Part shown: piece by piece, positions 9,204-19,689 of the stretch
Position numbering within the stretch: position 1 is the stretch's first letter
Layout: each line of letters starts with the position of its first letter
DNA from: Cytophagales bacterium
GTDB lineage: Bacteria > Bacteroidota > Bacteroidia > Cytophagales > Cyclobacteriaceae
NCBI GenBank assembly: GCA_017303805.1
Contig: JAFLBQ010000004.1
Span: forward strand, 359,668 to 423,667
Length of the DNA stretch: 64,000 nucleotides
Reading direction: 5' to 3'
Made by a program: the position numbers and the translations under genes
Notes under the pieces: model-generated
Told to the model about the DNA's origin: nothing
The model's database searches: none
What the model saw: only the letters and a program-made list of their open reading frames with translations

Positions 9204-10031
9204 TCAAGCTAAATCGGCAAAAAAATCTTCGGTAAACTTAAAATACAATACCCCGCCTATCAACAAAATAAAACCCGATGCCAGGCTGATGACAAGTAAA
9301 TCGGCTACGGGTGCCACACCCGTAATTGGAAACCGGAACAGTTCAATAGCTGCATACATAGGCGAGCATGCCACTACATATTTGAGCAGCGGGTGCGGCA
9401 ACATGGAAACCGGATACAATACCGGAGTTAAGAAGAATAGTACCTGCACCAAAAAAGGTATCACGTACCGGAAGTCGCGGTACTTTACATTAAGCGCGGC
9501 CAGCCAGGCACCTAAACCCAAGGTGCCGAACGAGGCAACCACCAGCGCAATTGGCCAATACCAGGCGGCCGTCCATTGAATGGGCTGTTGGTAATAGATA
9601 AACAAGGCTATCAATAAAATGAACGCCATTACAAAATCAAACAAGGCTACTAAAATGGATGACACCGGAATGATGAGCCGTGGAAAATAAATTTTCTTAA
9701 TGATCAGGGCATTGTTAACCATGCTGTTGGCGGCATTGGTTAACCCCACCGAAAAAATATTCCAGATTAGCAAGCCCGAAAAAACATACACAGGGTACGG
9801 CACTTCTTGCGAAGGAATCTTTAATGTTTTTCCGAAGAAGAAAGTGAAGATGGCCATCATTAAAAGCGGTTGCAGAATGGCCCACAAAAAACCAAGCACA
9901 GTTTGCTTGTACTTGATTTTGATATCGCGCCAGGTAAAAAAATAAAATAACTCGCGGTAGCGCCAGGTTTCTTTTAAATCCAGCCACCGGTTTCGGGTGG
10001 AGTCTATTATCTGTTCTGCGGGTAGTTGCAT
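9204..10031 (-). CDS. polysaccharide ABC exporter permease (Wzm-like, ABC-2 type)
   Basis: 275 residues with about six membrane helices. The N-terminal RYRELFYFFTWRDIKIKYKQTVLGFLWAILQPLLMM is the standard ABC-2/Wzm opening. The C-terminal half carries VQVLFFLTPVLYPVSMLP, also typical. It is the first gene of the leftward operon. Its start codon lies about 60 bases from the divergent glycosyltransferase at 10089, so the promoters of both directions probably share 10032-10088. It pairs with the Wzt-like ATPase four bases downstream. Confidence 0.9.
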   Translation of the reverse strand: MQLPAEQIIDSTRNRWLDLKETWRYRELFYFFTWRDIKIKYKQTVLGFLWAILQPLLMMAIFTFFFGKTLKIPSQEVPYPVYVFSGLLIWNIFSVGLTNAANSMVNNALIIKKIYFPRLIIPVSSILVALFDFVMAFILLIALFIYYQQPIQWTAAWYWPIALVVASFGTLGLGAWLAALNVKYRDFRYVIPFLVQVLFFLTPVLYPVSMLPHPLLKYVVACSPMYAAIELFRFPITGVAPVADLLVISLASGFILLIGGVLYFKFTEDFFADLA

Positions 10032-10088
10032 GGTGCGAAAGCGCGTGCGAGGATTATCTCTTTTAAATCCTCATTTTTGAGCAAAAGT

Positions 10089-11168
10089 ATGATGAAAATT
10101 CTTTTTCTCGTTCCTTACCCTTTAAAAGAATCCCCTTCGCAACGATTTCGTTTTGAACAATACTTTGAAACGCTGCGGGCCCGTGGGTTTACCTGGCAGG
10201 TTCAAAGTTTTTTCAGTTCAGCAACATGGACCTTGTTTTATGCCTCCGGGCATTCGTTTTCGAAAGGGTGGGCATTACTTTCCGGTATATCGAGGCGCTG
10301 CGCGGTGCTCTTTTCAGTTCCTGCCTATCAGATTGTTTTTATTCATCGCGAAGCTGCGCCAATCGGGCCACCCATTTTTGAATGGATTATTGCCAAAATT
10401 TTTCGCAAAAAAATTGTTTACGATTTTGACGATGCCATTTGGCTTACCGATCGAAAAAATGAATCGGGTTGGTTTAGGATCATAAAATGGCGTAGCAAAG
10501 TAGCTTCTATTTGCCGCTGGAGTTATAAAGTAAGTGCCGGCAACCAATACCTGTGCGATTTTGCCCGGCTTTACAACTCACATGTAGTGTTAAACCCAAC
10601 TACGATCGACACTGAATTTTTACATAACCCCGCACTTTTTAAAACGCTGCCCAAGCCCGGCAGGGTAGTGATTGGCTGGACGGGCTCGCACTCCACGTTA
10701 AAATATCTAACCGACATTGAACCTGTGTTTTTAGCATTGGAAAAAGAATATCCGCAACTGGAAATGTTGGTTATTGCCGATAAACCACCGCACCTGGCTT
10801 TGCATTCGCTACGTTTTGTGCCCTGGAGCCCGGAAACAGAAATAAAAGATTTGTTGACTGCAGACATTGGCATTATGCCCTTACCCCATGATGAATGGGC
10901 AAAAGGTAAATGCGGCTTTAAAGCACTTCAATACATGGCTTTGCAGATACCGTGCATTGCTTCGCCCGTAGGCGTTAACACCAAAATAATAACATCTGGT
11001 AAAAATGGGTTGCTGGCAGCAAGCCCGGCCGAGTGGCTGGCCGGATTGAAAATGTTAATAGAGCAACCCGAATTGCGCCAGCAACTTGGTGCTGCAGGGC
11101 GTAACACGGTAATAGCCGGTTACTCTGTAATAGCCAACGAATCTACTTTTGTTTCGCTCTTTGTTTGA
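10089..11168 (+). CDS. glycosyltransferase (GT4-like)
   Basis: About 360 residues from the MMKILFLVPYPLKESPSQRFRFEQY start. The frame is open further upstream, but that extension would run into the divergent exporter gene, so the ATG at 10089 is preferred. DFDDAIWLTD, then VIGWTGSHSTLKYL and KCGFKALQYMALQIPCIASPVGVN near the C-terminus, match GT-B group 1 transferases that work on surface glycans. It is transcribed away from the exporter operon. Its 3' end overlaps by about 49 bases the convergent frameshifted membrane gene. Confidence 0.82.
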   Translation: MMKILFLVPYPLKESPSQRFRFEQYFETLRARGFTWQVQSFFSSATWTLFYASGHSFSKGWALLSGISRRCAVLFSVPAYQIVFIHREAAPIGPPIFEWIIAKIFRKKIVYDFDDAIWLTDRKNESGWFRIIKWRSKVASICRWSYKVSAGNQYLCDFARLYNSHVVLNPTTIDTEFLHNPALFKTLPKPGRVVIGWTGSHSTLKYLTDIEPVFLALEKEYPQLEMLVIADKPPHLALHSLRFVPWSPETEIKDLLTADIGIMPLPHDEWAKGKCGFKALQYMALQIPCIASPVGVNTKIITSGKNGLLAASPAEWLAGLKMLIEQPELRQQLGAAGRNTVIAGYSVIANESTFVSLFV

Positions 11169-12486
11169 TTTAACAAAAAGATGAGCCCCACCAGGTAAAA
11201 CGGTAGCAACGGAATTTTGTAACGGGTAAGCGTACCAAAGTTATACGTGGAAACTCCTACCGAAAATGCAAACGCAATGCTAAACATAAAGCAGAAAATA
11301 ACTTGCGGGTTCGTAAACACCTTACTCACTTGAAACCTGATTTTAAAAAAAACATAAAGCGTTAATACCAGCAACGCCAGGCTTTCGAGCGCAGCTAACA
11401 CCATAAGCGGATTGCGCACTTCCCATAAGTAAGGCCTGAATAGCGATACGTTTACTGCTTGCGGAAATTTGGAGAGCAGGTTGGTGAACGTGCCATCCAA
11501 CTCGCCCAACGAGTAGCCACTGCCGGCATCGCGGCCGGAATAAAACCCGATATCGTAGGCGGTAATTTTTGCGGTAAGTGCAATTTTATCCAGCGAGTAG
11601 CGCGGGTCATCTTCGCCAATCAACACCACGGCATAAAACCCGGTAACGCCCAGCAACGCCAACATACCCGGCACTAACATAAGTTTAATTACTACCGATT
11701 TAATGCGGGCCAGGTTGGAAGCAGCCACCCACAACAAGGCTGCCGGCAAGTAGCAAAGCAGAATGTATTTTTTTACAACAAACAATACCCAAATACCCAG
11801 CAGCCCAATCAAAATATTACCCAACCGGATTTTCTTAACGATAAACTGATTGTAAATGGCGTAGGTTAAAAACCCAAGGGCGGCCAGCGTTATGGTATCT
11901 TTTAAAAGGCCCGAACCCCAAAACACTACCGAAGGCAAAAAGAGAATGGCTCCGGCCAACCAACCATGTAAGTGTTTTGCCTGCCGGTAAAAGTAGTAAA
12001 CAAACACCACGAGCCTGCAAAGGCTATTACCGAAAAAAGTACTGCAGTTGCGGAATACGAAGAGAACGTGATCAGATCGAAAACAGCAGCCAACCGGATA
12101 ACGAAATAGGAAGATGAGTCGGTGTAAAACAACATGCGCGAAACATATTGATACGATCCTGGAAAATAATCGCCTTGCGAAGTGAGTAATTTAAACCCCA
12201 CTTGCGGGGAATCCATAAATGCCTGCCAGATATAGCGACTTCCGTGCGTATGAAAATTATACGTGTCGCCCCCGCTATAGTAAAACTGGTAAAGGAAACC
12301 CAGGGCTATGGCTCCGAAAATGCGCACGGTTAATGCCGGCAAAAAATACTTGCGCAACGTGTTATCTGGTATGCGGCTGCGCAGCAGGTAAGCAACTACA
12401 TAAATCAAAATAATAACAAGCGGTGTAACAAGTAGGTCGCGCAGTTCCACAATGGCGGCTTGATGATAATCCCGCAAGGTACACAA
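11120..12486 (-). pseudogene. polytopic membrane protein split by a frameshift
   Basis: Two overlapping minus-strand frames form one protein. The 5' piece (12486-11926) encodes several membrane helices and then ends in a non-hydrophobic tail. The 3' piece (12010-11120) opens at a GTG inside a helix and continues with GWLAGAILFLPSVVFWGSGLLKDTITLAALGF and further helices to a normal-looking C-terminus. A -1 shift somewhere in 11926-12010 would restore a single frame of roughly 450 residues. The VFWGSGLLKDT motif occurs in uncharacterised Bacteroidota membrane proteins near glycan genes. A sequencing error, a real mutation and programmed shifting cannot be told apart here. Confidence 0.65.
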
Positions 12487-12490
12487 AAAC

Positions 12491-13714
12491 TCAGTCGCCC
12501 TTCTCCAGGTTTTTCAATCGCTTCTTTGCGTCTTTGTAGGCTTCGTTCTTTCGGCCCGATCGTTTCTGTACTTCTTTAAAATAACGCCTCGCTTCCGCCT
12601 TGTTGCCTTGCTTTTCATTTATCTCGCCCAGCGCAATTAAAGAAAACAAATAATAGCCCGATTCGGTAGCGCCTATCTCTTCGGCATACTTTACGGCCAA
12701 CTCATAGTACTTTTTGGCTTCGTCCTGCTTGCGCTGAAACTCGTACATCTGGCCCAGGAAAAAGGCTGCGTACCTACCGCTGGTAGCCTCGTACCCAAAC
12801 CGGCCACTATCAATGCGCGCCAGAATTTGTTTGGCTTGCGGCTCCAGCAGTGTATGTTGGCCGCGTGCATATAACATGCGGGCAAAGTACCGGTGGAAGT
12901 ACGGATTATCGGGATAGGTTGTATAGAGATATTCTGAAATCTGGTAGGCGCGCACCTGGTCGTTTTCGTAGCTATTGCTGATGCGCATTAGCCAAACCAT
13001 TGCTTCGGTGCGGGTGTAAAAGGCATTGTATGAAACTTCGCGCAATTGCTTTAACCCAAGTTGCTTGTCGCCCTTGCGAAAAAACCAGAGCAAGGGTTTA
13101 AGTGCCGGATAGTTTTCGGGTACCCACACCGAAAAGTAATTGTACAATGCATCGCCAAATAACAACTCGGGGCTCAGGTGTTCTTTTTCGCGGCACACCT
13201 CCATGTAGTTAAGGGCCGCTTTTCCTTCTACCGCTGCCTTGCGCCAGTTCTTGCGCTCTTCATCTGAGTATAACCGCCCTTTAAACCCATGGGCTGCTGC
13301 CAGAAAAAAAGCAGCCTCCACTTTGTAGGCCGGGTGCTTCTTGTACAAAATCTCGGCAATGTTAATGGTGCTATCCATGTAGGCCATAAACTTATCATCG
13401 TACGTGGTGGCTTTGGTGTTGGGCATTATTTTCCACCACTCGCTTAAGCCCAATAAAAAATAAGGCAGCGGGTGCCATTTGTACTTTTGTTTAAACCATC
13501 TAAACTGCTGCTCGGCTTTTTCAAACTTAAAGTTGTAGAGGTCGTTCAGCGCTTCGCTTATTTCAATCTGCATGGTAATGTTGCTGATTAAAATAATGGT
13601 GGTATCGGGGCGGGCAGCCGGCTGGCCCGTTGCCAAAAAACTAAATAGCACACACGCAGCAACCACGGGCAGGGTTCTACGTGTAGGTAAAAGGAATGGC
13701 AACGGCATTTTCAA
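12491..13714 (-). CDS. secreted tetratricopeptide-repeat protein
   Basis: 407 residues. The N-terminus MKMPLPFLLPTRRTLPVVAACVLFSFLATGQ is a signal peptide. The rest is helical and rich in TPR-like pairs, clearest near the C-terminus (AAFFLGQMYEFQRKQDEAKKYYELAVKYAEE and ALGEINEKQGNKAEARRYFKEVQ). It is probably a periplasmic scaffold protein. It lies four bases upstream of the frameshifted membrane gene and may be co-transcribed with it. No enzymatic motif was seen. Confidence 0.78.
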   Translation of the reverse strand: MKMPLPFLLPTRRTLPVVAACVLFSFLATGQPAARPDTTIILISNITMQIEISEALNDLYNFKFEKAEQQFRWFKQKYKWHPLPYFLLGLSEWWKIMPNTKATTYDDKFMAYMDSTINIAEILYKKHPAYKVEAAFFLAAAHGFKGRLYSDEERKNWRKAAVEGKAALNYMEVCREKEHLSPELLFGDALYNYFSVWVPENYPALKPLLWFFRKGDKQLGLKQLREVSYNAFYTRTEAMVWLMRISNSYENDQVRAYQISEYLYTTYPDNPYFHRYFARMLYARGQHTLLEPQAKQILARIDSGRFGYEATSGRYAAFFLGQMYEFQRKQDEAKKYYELAVKYAEEIGATESGYYLFSLIALGEINEKQGNKAEARRYFKEVQKRSGRKNEAYKDAKKRLKNLEKGD

Positions 13715-13857
13715 ATTTCAACCTTTCAAATAAACAAAATCTTATTTTCCGATGTAATTATTATTTTTCTTGTGGCAGCTGGAAAAGTCCGGGTTCTATC
13801 ATTTGTGGTTGAACTCCTACTTACGCACGCGATGTAGTAACCTTGCAAAAAAAATTT

Positions 13858-14490
13858 ATGACCGAAACGGAACCTGCATTCTCTCTTTTTACATCCGATA
13901 AAAAACTGACCTTTATCACCCTTTGCCTGCTAACCGTACTCTTGCTGTACATCAAAAAAGATTTTATTGAAAACGAAACGGCCGCCTTTGAGTTTCTGCA
14001 AGACCGGCCCGAGGGCATGATCCTGAGGGCCCTTAGCGCCTTGCAATTCTTTTCTATACCGCTGGTGTATTTGTGGAAGTTTACGGTAATCGGATTTATA
14101 ATCTGGGTGGGTTGCTTTACGTTTGGCTTTAGAATAACGTTTAGCCAATGCTGGAGTGTGGTAATGGCTGCCGAGTTTATTTTTCTGTTGGCCGAGTTAG
14201 TTAAAATTGGTTGGTTTATGGTAGTAGAAACCGATCCCTCATGGGCGCAGGTAAAAGCCTTTTACCCACTTTCACTCATGCAACTGGCCGACTACCAAAC
14301 CATCGATAAACGGTATGCCTACCCCTTGCGCTCGCTTAGCCTTTTTGAAATCGGATACGTTTTTATTCTGGTTAACGGGGTGCATCATTTCGCCAGGCGC
14401 CAGAAACAATCGGCCTGGTGGATCGTTGCTACTTCCTACATCCTCATCTTCGCGCTATGGCTTGTTTTTTACATGATCGTTTACAAATAG
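13858..14490 (+). CDS. hypothetical five-helix membrane protein
   Basis: About 210 residues from the ATG at 13858. A TTG at 13843 is possible but adds nothing recognisable. There are five hydrophobic segments; the middle part reads FSQCWSVVMAAEFIFLLAELVKIGWF. By eye the order of helices and this FSQ...FLL...K.GWF pattern resemble the protein at 59396-60049 in the bacteriocin-like cassette, so the two look like distant paralogues. Function unknown. It stands alone, transcribed rightward ahead of the DUF2723 gene. Confidence 0.72.
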   Translation: MTETEPAFSLFTSDKKLTFITLCLLTVLLLYIKKDFIENETAAFEFLQDRPEGMILRALSALQFFSIPLVYLWKFTVIGFIIWVGCFTFGFRITFSQCWSVVMAAEFIFLLAELVKIGWFMVVETDPSWAQVKAFYPLSLMQLADYQTIDKRYAYPLRSLSLFEIGYVFILVNGVHHFARRQKQSAWWIVATSYILIFALWLVFYMIVYK

Positions 14491-14611
14491 AAAATTGGGC
14501 ACCGGTATCAGGCATCAGGACTTTCTACTCCCGAAACCCCCATACCAATTTCTCAATACTTAAATATTAGTATTTTCGCCCTTTCAATTTTATAACAGAA
14601 TCCGATAAACC

Positions 14612-17572
14612 ATGAATTTTCAGAAGGCAAATAACATTACAGGTTGGTTTGTGTTTGGGGTGGCCTTGCTTACCTACTGGCTTACCATGGAAGAAACCGC
14701 CAGCTATTGGGATTGCGGGGAGTTTATTGCCGTTTCGTACAAACTCCAGGTGCCGCACCCGCCCGGTGCCCCGTTGTTTCTACTCATGGGCAGGTTTTTC
14801 TCATTCCTGGCCTTGGGCGATGTAACCAAAGTTGCATACTGGATAAATGTAATGAGTGTGCTGGCCAGCGCATTTACAATTCTGTTTCTTTTTTGGTCCA
14901 TAACTTTGTTTGGCCGCAAACTGCTTAACCTTCAACCTAATGCCGAAATCAATGCAAGCCAGACGCTCGCCCTGATGGGTGCTGGCCTGGTAGGCGCGTT
15001 GGCTTACACGTTCTCCGATTCTTTTTGGTTTTCGGCAGTCGAAGCCGAAGTATATGCCATGTCTTCTTTCTTTACCGCCTTTGTTGTGTGGGCCATTTTA
15101 AAGTGGGATTTAATTGAAGACGAAAGCAAAGCCAACCGGTGGATTATCCTGCTCGCGTACATGATTGGCCTCTCCATTGGCGTGCACTTGCTTAACCTGG
15201 TAACCCTGCCCGCGCTGGGCCTTATTTACTACTTCAAAAAATTTAAGCCCACCACCTGGGGCGTAATTTCGGCCCTGGTAATAAGCGGGGCACTCGTACT
15301 TTTCATCAACGACTTTATCGTGCCCGGATTACCAACCATTGCCGGCTATTTTGAGGTATTTTTTGTAAACACCTTGGGGTTGTTTTTTGGATCCGGAGCG
15401 TTGGTTTTCTTCCTATTACTGATTGGTGGGTTAGCGTATGGCATTTACAGAACCCAGCAACAAAACAAGGTAGTGCTCAACACGTTTTTGCTGGCAACTA
15501 CTTTTATTCTTATCGGGTATGCCTCGTACACTACGGTGTTGATTCGCTCTAACTACGATACGCTGATTAACGAGAACGCCCCCAAAGATGTAATGAGTTT
15601 TATTCGCTACCTCAAGCGCGAGCAGTATGGCAGCCGGCCGTTGCTTTATGGCCCTTACTTTACCGCCCGCCCCATCGACTATCAATATGGTGCACCTATC
15701 TATAGCAAGGGCAAAGACAAATACGAAATTACCGATCGTAAATTCAGCTACGTATATGAGCCCGAACAGCAAACCATTTTGCCGCGGGCGTGGAGTTCCG
15801 ATCAGGCCGCTGCCTACCGCAACATTATGGGCTTACGCGAAGGCGAAAAACCCACCTTTGGCAAAAACCTTCAGTACATGTTTCAGCACCAGATCGGCAC
15901 CATGTACATGCGCTACTTTATGTGGAATTTTTCCGGGCGCGAAAGTGATGAACAAGGCGCAGACTGGCTAAGCCCGATTAGTGCCAGCAAAGCTGTACCC
16001 GAAGCGCTGGCCACCAACAAAGGCCGCAATAATTTTTGGATGATTCCATTTGCGCTGGGGCTGATAGGAATGTTTTATCAGTTTGTGAAGGATACCAAAA
16101 ACTTTGCGGTTATCGGGTTGCTTTTTGTAATGCTGGGCGTGGCCATTGTGCTCTACTTAAACTCGCCCCCTACCGAACCCCGCGAGCGCGATTACATCTA
16201 TGCGGGCTCGTACTATGCGTTCGCATTTTGGATTGGGTTGGCAGTGCTGGGCTTGTTTGAAATTGCAGGCAGCATTTTGAAAAACGGCCGCGTAGCAGCC
16301 ATTGCGGCAACCCTTATCGGGCTTGCAGCACCTGCCCTAATGGCCCAGCAAGGTTGGGACGATCATAACCGCCACAACCGGTGGTTCTCGGTCGATTCGG
16401 CTTACAACTACCTGAACTCATGCGCACGACAAGCTGTAATTTATACCGGGGGCGATAACGACACGTTCCCGCTTTGGTATGCACAAGAGGTTGAAGGCGA
16501 CCGCACCGATATGCGCGCGGTGGTTTTAAGTTACTACAACACCGATTGGTACATTGAACAAACCATGCGCAAAGCGTATGAGTCGGAGCCAATACCTTAT
16601 ACATTAAGTAAACACCAGTATCGTCAGGGTGGCCCTAACGATTACCTTACGTACGCTGACTTTAAACTTAAAAGCATCGATGCAAAAGAGTTTATTAATC
16701 TTTTGGCTAAGGACTATTCGCAACTGCGCGATGGCGAACGCAACGTAGTGCCCAGTAAAATTTTTACGCTCAACATCAACAAAGAAGCGATACGCGCCAG
16801 CGGTGTTATTCCCAAACGGCTCGATAGCCTGTTGGTAGATCAGATGCAGATTCGGTTATTGAAAAACAGCTTGGAGAAAAAAGACCTCGCCATTCTGGAT
16901 TTTTTAGTTACCACCAACTGGGAACGCCCCATTTACTTAAACCAGACTTCGCTTTCGCAGATTAATATTGACTTGCGACCCTACGCAGTGCAAGAAGGAA
17001 ACGCATACCGCATTTTACCGGTACGCAACCCACGGCCCGACAGAGAGTACCTGGTGGACACCGAAAAGTCCTTCGATAATATGATTAACAAATTCCGCTA
17101 CCGCGAGTTGGATAATGAAAAAGTGTATTACAGCGAAGACTACCGCAACTTTGTATTAAACCAACGCAGTTCGCTCAACTCGCTTGCCGAAGCGCTGGTA
17201 GATGAAAGCCAACTGGAAAAAGCCAATACGGTACTGGAGTTTTCGTTAACCAAAATGCCAGATCGTGCCATTGCGTACGATCACAGCACTGCAACCCTGG
17301 TTGACTTGCTGTTTCAGGTAGGGCAAAAAGAAAAGGCACTGGAAATTGCCACCGTGCTGGGCGATCGGGCCAACGAAATGGCCACCTACCTGGTGGGCGA
17401 AGGCCATGGCATAACCCAGGAGTTGCGCAGAAATATTTTTATTCTCAACTCGCTGCAGCAGACTTTATACGAAAATGGCGAGATGGATTTAGGCAAAAAA
17501 TATGAAGACGCCTTTAACCGCCTGCTGGCAAGCTTGCAGATTAACACCGGGGTAAATCGCGGAAATTATTAG
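14612..17572 (+). CDS. DUF2723 membrane protein (protein O-mannosyltransferase-like)
   Basis: 986 residues. The N-terminal domain holds many membrane helices and the DUF2723 hallmark near residue 28, EETASYWDCGEFIAVSYKL, followed by VPHPPGAPLFLLMGRFF. The C-terminal 350 residues are soluble, probably periplasmic, with TPR-like helices near the end. The acidic motif on the first loop resembles that of GT-C enzymes such as PMT, which use lipid-phosphate sugars. Bacteroidota commonly encode one such large protein. It is monocistronic. The exact reaction is inferred. Confidence 0.88.
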   Translation: MNFQKANNITGWFVFGVALLTYWLTMEETASYWDCGEFIAVSYKLQVPHPPGAPLFLLMGRFFSFLALGDVTKVAYWINVMSVLASAFTILFLFWSITLFGRKLLNLQPNAEINASQTLALMGAGLVGALAYTFSDSFWFSAVEAEVYAMSSFFTAFVVWAILKWDLIEDESKANRWIILLAYMIGLSIGVHLLNLVTLPALGLIYYFKKFKPTTWGVISALVISGALVLFINDFIVPGLPTIAGYFEVFFVNTLGLFFGSGALVFFLLLIGGLAYGIYRTQQQNKVVLNTFLLATTFILIGYASYTTVLIRSNYDTLINENAPKDVMSFIRYLKREQYGSRPLLYGPYFTARPIDYQYGAPIYSKGKDKYEITDRKFSYVYEPEQQTILPRAWSSDQAAAYRNIMGLREGEKPTFGKNLQYMFQHQIGTMYMRYFMWNFSGRESDEQGADWLSPISASKAVPEALATNKGRNNFWMIPFALGLIGMFYQFVKDTKNFAVIGLLFVMLGVAIVLYLNSPPTEPRERDYIYAGSYYAFAFWIGLAVLGLFEIAGSILKNGRVAAIAATLIGLAAPALMAQQGWDDHNRHNRWFSVDSAYNYLNSCARQAVIYTGGDNDTFPLWYAQEVEGDRTDMRAVVLSYYNTDWYIEQTMRKAYESEPIPYTLSKHQYRQGGPNDYLTYADFKLKSIDAKEFINLLAKDYSQLRDGERNVVPSKIFTLNINKEAIRASGVIPKRLDSLLVDQMQIRLLKNSLEKKDLAILDFLVTTNWERPIYLNQTSLSQINIDLRPYAVQEGNAYRILPVRNPRPDREYLVDTEKSFDNMINKFRYRELDNEKVYYSEDYRNFVLNQRSSLNSLAEALVDESQLEKANTVLEFSLTKMPDRAIAYDHSTATLVDLLFQVGQKEKALEIATVLGDRANEMATYLVGEGHGITQELRRNIFILNSLQQTLYENGEMDLGKKYEDAFNRLLASLQINTGVNRGNY

Positions 17573-17630
17573 AAGTCCTCGAAAATACCTTTTGCCCAAT
17601 TACTTCTAACACCACGCTTTGCGCGCTGCG

Positions 17631-18407
17631 CTACTTGCGCACAATCAGAAAAAGATCCAGCGCGGTATCGGCCGCATCGGTAAGCAGGTAATCGGTATGG
17701 GTAATTGCTGTTACGAGGGTGTCTTGTGCGGCCTTAAGTTTATTGCGATTAAGGCGATTCATTAATTCGTACGGCCAGCGCAGCCACGAGGCCGGAAGGC
17801 GGTGTTGCAAATCAAAAATATCCCAGCGCATCAGTCGCCTTACCGATTCTTTGTTGCGCTGGTAATATTCCTGCACCTTTTCGTTTCCGCTAACTCCTTT
17901 CATGGTTACGTGTGCAAAGTAAGGCTTTGCTAACGCGCTTAATTCCTGTGCCGTGTATTCGCGTATGTGCCACGGGTTCCGCGAAAGCGATAGCGGCCGG
18001 TTGGGAGTGGTAAGCAGGGCCAGGCCACCGGGTTTGAGTACACGGCTGATTTCTTTTAAAAAAAGTTGGTCGTCTTTAATATGTTCGATAACCTGAAAAC
18101 TCACCACCGAATCGAAGCTGGCATCGGCAAATGCAGACAGGGGCGGAATGTTGCCACTGTAAAATTTACCTTGCGGATATTTCTGCCGCAGGGTTTCAAT
18201 GATCGGTTCTATTTTATCGATGGCCGTATAGTGCGTTACCCGGGGCACGAGCCAATCGATACCGCGGCCTTCGCCACAGCCTACCTCCAGCAACGAGCCG
18301 TTTACATACGCTGCCGCCAACACATACGCCTTTAATAAGCGCTGGTGAATAGGGTTATCCGAAGCAATGGATTCGGAAGTGATTTCGGTTGTATAAACAG
18401 TAGCCAT
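17631..18407 (-). CDS. class I SAM-dependent methyltransferase
   Basis: 258 residues. LLEVGCGEGRGIDWLV near residue 40 is the SAM-binding motif I. SFDSVVSFQVIEHIKDDQLFLKEISRVLKPGGLALLTTPN is the motif IV-V region of the Methyltransf_11/UbiE-like fold. The C-terminal part is basic and helical. The substrate is not indicated by neighbours: it is convergent with the DUF2723 gene and divergent from the GWxTD gene. Confidence 0.85.
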   Translation of the reverse strand: MATVYTTEITSESIASDNPIHQRLLKAYVLAAAYVNGSLLEVGCGEGRGIDWLVPRVTHYTAIDKIEPIIETLRQKYPQGKFYSGNIPPLSAFADASFDSVVSFQVIEHIKDDQLFLKEISRVLKPGGLALLTTPNRPLSLSRNPWHIREYTAQELSALAKPYFAHVTMKGVSGNEKVQEYYQRNKESVRRLMRWDIFDLQHRLPASWLRWPYELMNRLNRNKLKAAQDTLVTAITHTDYLLTDAADTALDLFLIVRK

Positions 18408-18491
18408 TAAAAAAATTCCGGAGCAAAATTAACTGAATCTATAAGAAATATCGTTTTAACTTTAACCATCAAAGCAATTGGATTAAAAGGT

Positions 18492-19652
18492 ATGCGTGCA
18501 CGGATTTTAGTTTTGACTTTTGTGCTGCCCTTTGCGGGCCTGGCACAAGCTATTACAGGTTTAAATTTTCGCGAATGGTACAACCCCGATGCGGAGGTTT
18601 TGGTAACGCTTACGGCTGCCCGCTTTAGCAGCGAATATGAAGTTGATTTTTCAATTCAAACACCTGCGCAGCCACGCTCGAAATATACCATTACCTGGGA
18701 GCGCAGAGACTCTTACACCCAACGCGAAGGCACCGCTCTAACCCAATCTCCTGCAACCAACCACGAAACCGAAAAAACCCTGCAAGGTACCTGGCGCTTT
18801 CCGGTGCCGGCCACCCCATGGCTGTTGGTATTAAAAGTAACTAACACCGAAAGCAAAACCAGTTGGGTTTACTTTGAACGAATCGACCCGCAATTTCCTA
18901 CCAACGGCTGGGTGCAGAAGAACCAACAAAAAGTAATTGAGAAATACCTTATCCTTAACCAGGCCTACCAGGCCTATGCTGCTGATGCCAGTCCGTTTTA
19001 CGTATCGGCTTACTATGTCGATTTTCCACCGGCCAACCCGCCTTTTAGCCCGGAGGCAGCACCGGCCGATCGCTTTATGTTTTATGATTCCACTTTTCGG
19101 GTGGTGCCCGGCCAACCTTTTACATTAAAGAAACCGGGAGCTTATTTATTTCAACGCGACACCAACGCGGCCGAAGGCTTTGCCTACATAGGCACCCGCG
19201 ATGTGTTTCCAAAGTTTTCGAGCATTGCAGACCTGGCCCAGCCCTTATTGTACATAACTACCCCCGATGAGTTTAAAGCCCTGGTTGCAGCCGGCACCGA
19301 CAAAGCCAAGTTCGATAAAGTAATTTTGGATATTACCAACGATAAAGAGCGCGCCAAAAATTTTATGCGCAGCTACTTTCGCAGAGTAGAACTGGCCAAC
19401 CAGTATTTTACTTCTTACAAACACGGGTGGAAAACCGACCGCGGCATGATCTACACCATTTTTGGGTTGCCCGATGAAGTAAGCGTGAACGATGGTACCG
19501 AAACCTGGTTTTATAAAAACTCGCGCACACGATTTACTTTTGTTCGAAGAGGCAGCGTGTACGACCCGGAACATTATGTGCTGCTGCGCGACAAGCGTTT
19601 TACCGAAGTATGGTTTAGTACCATAGACCTCTGGCGCAAAAGCCGCTTCTAA
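18492..19652 (+). CDS. GWxTD domain-containing secreted protein
   Basis: 386 residues with signal peptide MRARILVLTFVLPFAGLAQA. The C-terminal domain contains YKHGWKTDRGMIYTIFGLPDEV near residue 315, the G-W-x-T-D motif that names the family, followed by ETWFYKNSRTRFTFVRR. GWxTD proteins are widespread in Bacteroidota, are exported, and have no established function. It precedes rlmB by 37 bases and may share its transcript. Confidence 0.9.
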   Translation: MRARILVLTFVLPFAGLAQAITGLNFREWYNPDAEVLVTLTAARFSSEYEVDFSIQTPAQPRSKYTITWERRDSYTQREGTALTQSPATNHETEKTLQGTWRFPVPATPWLLVLKVTNTESKTSWVYFERIDPQFPTNGWVQKNQQKVIEKYLILNQAYQAYAADASPFYVSAYYVDFPPANPPFSPEAAPADRFMFYDSTFRVVPGQPFTLKKPGAYLFQRDTNAAEGFAYIGTRDVFPKFSSIADLAQPLLYITTPDEFKALVAAGTDKAKFDKVILDITNDKERAKNFMRSYFRRVELANQYFTSYKHGWKTDRGMIYTIFGLPDEVSVNDGTETWFYKNSRTRFTFVRRGSVYDPEHYVLLRDKRFTEVWFSTIDLWRKSRF

Positions 19653-19689
19653 AACCATTTGGTTTTTTACCTTTGCCCAAATTCCCCGA

